From the NCBI RefSeq assembly GCF_000023145.1, contig NC_012704.1:2046001-2110000 (forward strand): DNA of 64,000 nucleotides, written 5' to 3'. Position 1 is the stretch's first letter. Every line of letters begins with the position of its first letter. This DNA comes from Corynebacterium kroppenstedtii DSM 44385 (GTDB lineage: Bacteria; Actinomycetota; Actinomycetes; Mycobacteriales; Mycobacteriaceae). Both the position numbers and the translations under genes were made by a program. This document shows, piece by piece, positions 58,062 through 64,000 of this stretch. The notes beneath the pieces are model-generated. The model ran no database searches. It had not been told where the DNA came from and worked only from the letters and a program-made list of their open reading frames with translations.

Positions 58062-59381
58062 GTGAGCACTGATCCGAACTCATCATCCTCGAATCCTTCG
58101 CCATCATCGTCCCCTGACCGGGGGCGTTCGTCGTCAGTAGGCAAGGTCGAACGTGTCGACGTCCACTCCGCGGACGCGAACTCCAACGTCCCGAAGAAGA
58201 ACCAGCTCACCGCTGCCGTTCTGACGTCGCTCGCACTGCTGTCCGCGGCGGGCCCGCTGGGCACGGACATGTACCTGCCCACGTTCATCGACATTGCGAA
58301 AGATCTGTCGACGACGGCCTCGTCGGTGCAGCTCACGCTCTCTGCGTTCATGATCGGCCTAGCCGTCGGCCAGTTGTTCGCAGGGCCGATCTCTGACGGC
58401 GTGGGGCGGCGTCGGCCTCTGGCGATCGGCTCGTTACTGTTCTTCCTCTTCTCCGCCGGGTGCGCACTCACCCCGTCGATCGGTTTACTGATCGCCTTCC
58501 GACTGCTCCAAGGCATCGCGGGCGGGACCACCGTCGTCGTCGCTCGTTCCGTCATTCCCGACGTCGCGCACGGCAGAGCTGCGGCCTCTGCTTTCTCCGC
58601 ACTGATGGCGATTCAGGGCCTCGCGCCGGCGATTGCCCCGCTGCTGGGTGGTTTTCTCTCTCCGATCATCGGGTGGCGCGGCATTTTCTGGGTGATCGCC
58701 GTGTTCAACGTGATCATGGTCGTGGTCTCCCGCTTCGTGGTGCCCGAAAGCCTGCCGGCTGATCGTCGCACTCCGGGCGCCATCCGCAACCTTTTGCCCA
58801 CGATTTTCCGCTGTTTCGGCCGCCCGGCGTTCATCGGTTACTGCTTCGCCTTCGCGGTCGGGTTCGGCACCTTCTTCTCCTACATCTCGGCCTCACCGTT
58901 CGTTCTCCAGGACCAACTGGGCCTACCGACGCACGTCTACTCGATTACCTTCGCTATCAACTCGCTGGCGATCGCGGGGATGTCCGCCCTCAACGGCAAA
59001 CTCGTGAACCGCTTCGAGGTCCGATCTGTGCTGGTCTTCGGGCTTATTCTCTACGTCGCGACCTCGGTAATTTTGCTTGTCGACGCTCTGCTGGGACCGC
59101 GGCTCTGGCCGACGCTGATTTGTCTCTTCGTGATGACGTCGGCGACGGGGTTGCTGCTGGGTAATGCGACTGCGCTGGGTGTTGAAGCTGTGCGTGATAT
59201 CGGCGCGGGTGCAGGCTCTGGCGCGATGGGCGCTCTGCAGTTCCTCGCAGCCGGGATCGTGTCGCCGCTGGTGGGGATCGGCTCGGACCCGTCGCTGTCC
59301 ATGGCGTTGTGCATGTTGGTGTGCTCGATCATCGCCATCGTGGGATGTGTCACGCTCACGAGCTCGTCGGATAGGGCATAG
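58062..59381 (+). CDS. MFS drug exporter, Bcr/CflA type
   Basis: A 439-residue membrane protein with 12 segments. GTG 58062 start with a Ser-rich N-terminal tail of about 45 residues. Family motifs: GPLGTDMYLPTFIDIAKDL in the first loop, VGQLFAGPISDGVGRRRPL (motif A) and LLQGIAGGTTVVVARSVIPD. Members export antibiotics and amino acid derivatives by proton antiport. Converse strand to the PAP2 gene, whose start lies 299 bases away. Confidence 0.92.
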   Translation: MSTDPNSSSSNPSPSSSPDRGRSSSVGKVERVDVHSADANSNVPKKNQLTAAVLTSLALLSAAGPLGTDMYLPTFIDIAKDLSTTASSVQLTLSAFMIGLAVGQLFAGPISDGVGRRRPLAIGSLLFFLFSAGCALTPSIGLLIAFRLLQGIAGGTTVVVARSVIPDVAHGRAAASAFSALMAIQGLAPAIAPLLGGFLSPIIGWRGIFWVIAVFNVIMVVVSRFVVPESLPADRRTPGAIRNLLPTIFRCFGRPAFIGYCFAFAVGFGTFFSYISASPFVLQDQLGLPTHVYSITFAINSLAIAGMSALNGKLVNRFEVRSVLVFGLILYVATSVILLVDALLGPRLWPTLICLFVMTSATGLLLGNATALGVEAVRDIGAGAGSGAMGALQFLAAGIVSPLVGIGSDPSLSMALCMLVCSIIAIVGCVTLTSSSDRA

Positions 59382-59740
59382 CTGGGCAAGGCGGTAGCTG
59401 GGCCTACCGTCGCCAAAAATGCTCACGGCACGGTTAGCTTTCCGTGGTTATACTTTTCAATATGCACGTGGGTGGCAGTCGTCTACAAAGTTCGGTCGGC
59501 CGAAAAGCCCACGACCTAAAGGTCAACCCGAGAAACCCTCGCGGCCCGAAACCTGCAGGTCAGCCCACACGGTTCACGACACACAAGGCCACAAGCCTTC
59601 AGCTGAGCGAGTATTGGAGTACGACACGAGTGCTTTCTTCGACGCGCACACCCCATCGCGCTACCACCGCCGCCACCACAGCTACCACCTCACAAGGAAC
59701 AGAGCCCACACCGAGCACCACCAGAACCAAACATCCTCGT

Positions 59741-60766
59741 ATGCGTCGGCTCAGCACGTGGGTGGCAGTCACTATGTCCGGCGTCGTTTTCCTGCAGAGT
59801 TGCACGATTTCGCATCATGAGGACAAGCAGTCGGAGTCGGAGAAGCAAATAAAAGAGTTCGACAAGCGCAATGCCAAGTATTCCGCGAATGACAATGACG
59901 GCTCCGGGCCGAATGATTCCATTCGCTGGGTCGATCACACGAAGACATCTCCCCTCGTCCTCGTAGCTCCGCACGCGACAAACCACCACCGCAAAAGCCG
60001 CCCTAAGGTTGCCGATTTATACACCGGCGGCATCACCGAGATGGTGGCCGATAAGCTCAACGCATCCGCGCTCACCACGACGGGCAAAGTGTCGGATTGG
60101 CACGACAACTGGAAAACGCGCGAGGACAAGTTCACTCGCGTCCTCAAAGGCCTGCCGGACAACGCCATCGTCGTCGAGCTGCATGGCATGGACGATTCCT
60201 CGTCCGAAGAGCCTGTTTCCGTCGGCACGGGTGATCGTCCGTCGCCTATGACAGACGATATTGTCCGTCGTTTATCTGAGACTCTGCACGGGCAGGTGGA
60301 TATTGATGCCGGGTTTAACGCGCAGGCGTCGTACACGGTGACCGACTTTATGCAGAAGCGGGGGCATTCCGCGATGCAGATTGAGATGAACCACGCGATT
60401 CGGGACCCTAAACAGGGCCAAACTCCGTCGACAATTGCCCGATTGTCGACGGCTTTCCGCGAGGCATTAACTGATTTGCCGACGTTGGACACGAAGCCGA
60501 CGCGTGAACAGGAGGCGCCGGCACCGAATATCGACAAGGTCCGCGAGTCTGAGAAGAAGAAGCCGTCGAGTAAGAAGAATTCGACGAACCTGGAGCCTGA
60601 GCCATCGAGCTCGTCGTCGAAGCGGTCGAAATCAAAATCGAAGTCAAAGTCGAAGTCGTCACGACGGTCGTCAACGTCGACGAAGAAGAAGTCGAAGAGT
60701 TCGCGCACGTCGGAGCGTGCGAACTCTGATCGGGAGCCTAAGCGACGCTCATCCGACGACAACTAG
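59741..60766 (+). CDS. lipoprotein resembling N-formylglutamate amidohydrolase, with basic C-terminal tail
   Basis: From ATG 59741 it has 341 residues and a lipoprotein signal (RRLSTWVAVTMSGVVFLQSC, lipobox LQSC). The frame also opens at 59462, with TATACT 7 bases before it, so a leaderless longer form is possible. The central domain has PLVLVAPHATNHHRKSRP (about 74), VVELHGMDDSSSEE (about 147) and AMQIEMNHAIRDP (about 212), in the order and spacing of N-formylglutamate amidohydrolase-like zinc enzymes (His loop, acid, QxEIN). The last 75 residues are rich in Lys, Arg and Ser. It converges on pgsC and pgsB. I infer hydrolysis or binding of gamma-polyglutamate; the basic tail could bind a polyanion. 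Not proven. Confidence 0.65.
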   Translation: MRRLSTWVAVTMSGVVFLQSCTISHHEDKQSESEKQIKEFDKRNAKYSANDNDGSGPNDSIRWVDHTKTSPLVLVAPHATNHHRKSRPKVADLYTGGITEMVADKLNASALTTTGKVSDWHDNWKTREDKFTRVLKGLPDNAIVVELHGMDDSSSEEPVSVGTGDRPSPMTDDIVRRLSETLHGQVDIDAGFNAQASYTVTDFMQKRGHSAMQIEMNHAIRDPKQGQTPSTIARLSTAFREALTDLPTLDTKPTREQEAPAPNIDKVRESEKKKPSSKKNSTNLEPEPSSSSSKRSKSKSKSKSKSSRRSSTSTKKKSKSSRTSERANSDREPKRRSSDDN

Positions 60767-60819
60767 GGCGGGGCGCTAACGGCTCCTTTACAGGGCCGAC
60801 GCCCTACGAAGCCGCCCCT

Positions 60820-61830
60820 CTACAGGAACGCGACGAGGGGCGCGGCCACCAAACTGGTGCCGACCAGCGAAATCCCAATGCCTCCGCCGGTCCGTTTGAA
60901 CCCGTACTGGATGAGGTCATTGGCAATAATCGCGGGCAGAACGCACAGAACGATGTTCTGCGGCCCGGCAAGCTTCGCACCTTCGATCAGCGAGAATACG
61001 TATTCAATCGTGATCGTGACCGCGAAGGACGTGAAGATCAACACCACGAACCGGTCTTTACCGAAGGGCGGCACACGCGCCTCGTACGCGTGGTAGATCA
61101 GGTACACGACCGCCACGGACAGGCCGAGGATGAGCAAGTACCAGGTGTTCGCCACGGCCGCCGCCCACAGGAAACCGACGGTCACGTACCCGCCGGTACG
61201 CAGTTTAAACGTACGAACGGTTTGTTCCTGAATGATCAGCGCCATCAGCACCGAGGTAGCCGATAGAGCGAACACGAGGGGGAGACGCTCGACGGACGCG
61301 TCGAAAAGCTGGTCTGAAATCGAGATGTTCAGCCACTTGACGGTCACGTACGTCAACGTCCACCCGACGGCACCTGCCAGCGGCACCATCCACAGCATGG
61401 GCAGGAGGGTCTTCTTGAGCCCTTGCTTGTTCAGGGAGTTCGTGATCATACCGGGGACGATCACGCCGACGAGTGCCAGGCCGTATTGTTCCTTTGTCCT
61501 GTAGAACAGGAATTCAGAGAGCCCCAGCCATGCCAGCCCGCAGATCACACCGATGGCCAGGCCGATAGCGAAAATCTGCCGCGGGCGGGGAAGGAAGAGC
61601 TTGAGGACGACGAACCTGATGAGCACGAAGGCAAATATGGACACCAGGACCGTGACCAGAGAATTCAATGGCGCATACAAGGATGCGGCCAAATATCCAA
61701 CGGCCAGCGTTCCACCTATTGATACGCGATACTTGCGGAAGTAAAGATAGCTGACTATCACCCCAATGAGGAAGGTGAGGTGAATGTAGTCGCAGAGGAA
61801 ACTATATCCCTGAGATTCCAGCAGGTTCAC
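60820..61830 (-). CDS. pgsC: PgsC-like poly-gamma-glutamate synthase subunit, double length
   Basis: A 336-residue membrane protein, about twice the known PgsC/CapC (about 150). Residues 37-145 resemble PgsC: SIGGTLAVGYLAASLYAP, then LVGVIVPGMITNSLNKQG near 121. Residues 209-318 repeat the plan: LRTGGYVTVGFLWAAAVA, then VLCVLPAIIANDLIQYGFKR near 298. The landmarks are offset by about 173 residues, so the protein is a duplicated and fused PgsC. It starts (GTG) on the last base of the pgsB stop codon, so the two are co-translated. PgsB and PgsC form the ligase that makes and exports poly-gamma-glutamate; no PgsA is here. Confidence 0.82.
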   Translation of the reverse strand: MNLLESQGYSFLCDYIHLTFLIGVIVSYLYFRKYRVSIGGTLAVGYLAASLYAPLNSLVTVLVSIFAFVLIRFVVLKLFLPRPRQIFAIGLAIGVICGLAWLGLSEFLFYRTKEQYGLALVGVIVPGMITNSLNKQGLKKTLLPMLWMVPLAGAVGWTLTYVTVKWLNISISDQLFDASVERLPLVFALSATSVLMALIIQEQTVRTFKLRTGGYVTVGFLWAAAVANTWYLLILGLSVAVVYLIYHAYEARVPPFGKDRFVVLIFTSFAVTITIEYVFSLIEGAKLAGPQNIVLCVLPAIIANDLIQYGFKRTGGGIGISLVGTSLVAAPLVAFL

Positions 61831-63216
61831 TACGCCATGACCTCTACATGCTCGTCTTCACGTGATACTGCGCCGATTTCGATGTCGATATCAGCGTCTT
61901 TGTCGTCAGCCACATCTTTGCCGCGCGCAGCCACGTCCGTGTTGGTCGTCGTCGCAGTCTGTTCAGGTGCGGTCACCTCCACCGAACCTGTCAGCTCTTC
62001 CACGGGTGCAAGCGCGTTCTCCGACTTCAGCGTGGAGATGTACTTCTCCATCGACTGAACGTGCTGCGTGTGGATGTTGACCATACCGTACACAGCGACT
62101 TCGGTGTCATCGTCGAAGGACTCACGGGCACGCGCCACCAGCGCTTTGCCGTCGGTTTCTTCGATATCGGTGGTGGTCAGGATGTTGCTCGCGGGCACTC
62201 CGCCGGCAATCAGCTTTTGATGCATGACGTCTTGGATGTCTCCGTAGAGCACGATCTTGTCGAACTGCCCTTTGAGGGACGTCGACAAACATGGACGCGC
62301 GGTCGGTGCGGTCTGCACGATTGTTCATCGCGATGACATGCTTGGTGTCCTCCGGCAGGCGACCGTCGTGAACAGAGCTGTAGACCTTGGTGGTGGATTC
62401 CCAGTCGTTGACGGCGAACATGGGTACCCAGTAAAGGGAGTTGTTTTCTTCCTCGAACTTGATGACTTTGGTCGTGCCCGGGTCGGGTTCTGCCTTGAGC
62501 ATGCCGCGCACAGCAATATCGGTGTCGATATGGAGCTCCTCGGCCAGTGTCAACACAACAGCGACATTCTCCTCGAACTGCTGGTACGCGAACTTGTCGA
62601 CGAGGCTGCGGGAAAGCTCGCTCTCTTCGGCGACGATCAACCGGGAGCTGCGTGCCTCACAATTCTTCTGGATGACTTTGAGCACACTTTCGTTGCGCTC
62701 ACCGGTGATCACCAGGCCGTGTTCGGGGACGGTGTTGCACAGCGAGTCTGCGATTTCCTCGACCGTATCGCCCATTTCTTCCTGGTGGTCCAGGCGGACG
62801 TTCGTGATCACGGAGATAGGGGAACGCAGAATAACGTTCTGGCACAGGTTCTGGTACTTGGGCTTGACCGCCATGCACTCGACGACGAGGCCGTTGACGG
62901 AACCGTCGAGCCACTCTTTCAAGAAGTCGTACTGCTCGTTGATGTTCGCGGGGCCGGTGCGCTGAATGGGGTGTTCGCCCGCTTCCGGGTCGATGACGCA
63001 CGCGTAGGTACCCGTGGTTTTTGACACGGTGGATACCCCGGCTTCGCGGAGGACACTACCCAACATGCGTGTGATGGTGGATTTACCGCGGATCCCGTTG
63101 ACGTGGATGTTGTAGTCAAGTTTGGACATGCGCGAGCGGTGCGCATTTTCTTTGCGACGGAACGCGTACATTCCGGCGATCCCAGCCGTTCCTGCAAGCG
63201 CGGCAAAGGTAATCAT
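61830..63216 (-). pseudogene. pgsB: PgsB/CapB poly-gamma-glutamate synthase, one-base frameshift
   Basis: ATP-dependent amide ligase that joins glutamates through gamma links. Start ATG 63216 has AGGAG 9 bases upstream; a hydrophobic segment (ITFAALAGTAGIAGMYAFRR) anchors it. NGIRGKSTITRM is the P-loop; TGTYACVIDPEAGEHPIQR, EWLDGSVNGLVVECMAVKPKYQ and ISVITNVRLDHQEEMGDTVEEIADSLCNTV are standard blocks. The frame fails at about 62277, after MNNRADRTDRASMFVDV; the right continuation LKGQFDKIVLYGDIQDVMHQ is in another frame. One extra base in GGG (62276-62278) explains it; repaired, the protein is 461 residues, as in CapB. Could be a pseudogene, error or, less likely, a recoded gene. Confidence 0.88.
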
Positions 63217-64000
63217 GAAAAAATCACTCCTGGCAGAGCGTGATGAGAGATGAGGGGCATGAATCAGACATAGAAAAAAGGCCCCAGCATGAGAACACCC
63301 TGCTGTCTTAGTGGTCTGACAGCACTGACAACTCCCCCACCGCGTACAAAATGGGCACACGTACGCGACGGAATCACGTTGACTTCCCCCGAAAAACTAG
63401 AGCCAATCGAGGGGATGTACTCGTTGCTAGAACTCGCAATTCCATTGTCGAAATAACCAATCGTGAAGCTTACAGAGAACTCCAAGGTCTGGCTAGTGGA
63501 ACTCACACGAAAACAACCCCATAGGGGCTTCATTCTTGCTTTTAGCGGTTGCACCCTATTTCCATCTGCACCCATGTCCGTTTAGCTCCCCCGATCTGCG
63601 CCGCGAGCGACGAAGGCGACAACCTTCATCTATGCAGCACAGGTGCCGTTAAGACAATACACACCATATTGTCAGACAACGCTACAATTACCCACTCAAT
63701 ACGCAATCTCGACAGGTTCGTAATATTCAATGTGGTATTTGTCACATCGTCGGCTAATGCGACAGAAGTCGGTGTGGACAGAACCCTGGGGCGCGAAGAA
63801 CCGACGCACCGAAGAAGGAGCCGGTAGACGGAAAACTGCGGAAAAGCTACACCTGGAGCCCAAAAGTGCGGGCGGATATGCGACCCGAATAAAACTGCGG
63901 ACACATTTTGTCGTATAACCCTGAATTTCGGGCCATTAACTTCAGGCCATTAAGAAGGCGCGGATGGTTTTAACACCCGCGCCTTCATCTCTCATCACGC
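63217..64000. other. long AT-rich region upstream of pgsB, ends with a hairpin
   Basis: No credible gene was found in these 784 bases; short frames have no ribosome site. It must contain the pgsB promoter and a long leader. A perfect 10-base stem, GAAGGCGCGG (63954-63963) with CCGCGCCTTC (63977-63986), lies near the window end without a T run. The repeated words CCATTAAC/CCATTAAG precede it. Confidence 0.45.
63954..63986. terminator. hairpin at the right end of the window
   Basis: GAAGGCGCGG and CCGCGCCTTC pair perfectly around a 13-base loop. No T run follows on the plus strand; the minus strand has TTAA. It may end a gene lying outside the window. Confidence 0.4.

Noticed and set aside
58460..58762. 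Short frames inside the exporter gene and on its opposite strand
   Set aside because: All are shadows of the 439-residue exporter with its 12 membrane segments.
62260..62300. Programmed +1 frameshift in pgsB
   Set aside because: The junction GTC-CCT-CAA lacks a known slippery site with a stop codon or stimulating structure, so mutation or error is more likely.

Overview
The window is a chromosomal segment from an actinobacterium that looks like Corynebacterium, of moderately high GC. Four things point that way. The gene order runs glmM, rpsI, rplM, ESX-4 type VII secretion, truA, rplQ, rpoA, rpsD, rpsK, rpsM, infA, map, adk, secY, spc genes. DtxR-like boxes precede iron-uptake genes. There are leader-like GGGGG Shine-Dalgarno sites, GTG starts, and protein families typical of the genus. 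Species assignment is an inference; I could not run a comparison.

Layout. 1-2640: the end of an alpha/beta-hydrolase-like gene and three small hypothetical genes. 2786-7865: glmM, a two-domain surface acyltransferase, rpsI and rplM. 8194-11460: a PLP aminotransferase and two tandem glutamate-type binding lipoproteins, one broken by a stop codon. 11610-23504: a complete ancestral ESX-4 locus (two WXG100 proteins, Rv3446c-like protein, EccC, EccD, mycosin, EccB) in the same order and orientations as in Mycobacterium tuberculosis. 23623-28166: an ABC exporter pair, a membrane-anchored protein that may be EccE, and truA. 28310-32329: three paralogous lipoproteins and a frameshifted GT87-type glycosyltransferase.

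32477-36094 is the alpha ribosomal operon (rplQ, rpoA, rpsD, rpsK, rpsM, infA). 36429-41049 is a beta-glucoside PTS operon with a RAT/terminator antitermination switch, enzyme II, 6-phospho-beta-glucosidase and the BglG-type antiterminator. Then follow a sugar acetyltransferase, arginine deiminase, map, an iron-type ABC importer (with a DtxR-like box), adk, secY and the second half of the spc operon (rplO to rpsH). 52815-59381 holds a cupin, a Tat-exported iron-binding lipoprotein (DtxR-like box), PhoD phosphatase, PAP2 phosphatase and a Bcr/CflA-type exporter.

The most unusual region is the right end (59741-63216). It holds a poly-gamma-glutamate synthase pair, PgsB (one-base frameshift) and a double-length PgsC built from two PgsC-like halves. 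They converge on a lipoprotein that resembles N-formylglutamate amidohydrolase and ends in a Lys/Arg/Ser-rich tail. No PgsA/CapA is present. Together these suggest a divergent gamma-linked polyglutamate system. Several genes in the window carry single interrupting changes (9722, about 13992, about 31570, about 62277, possibly about 2600). Either a lineage is losing genes or the sequence contains errors; read data would decide.
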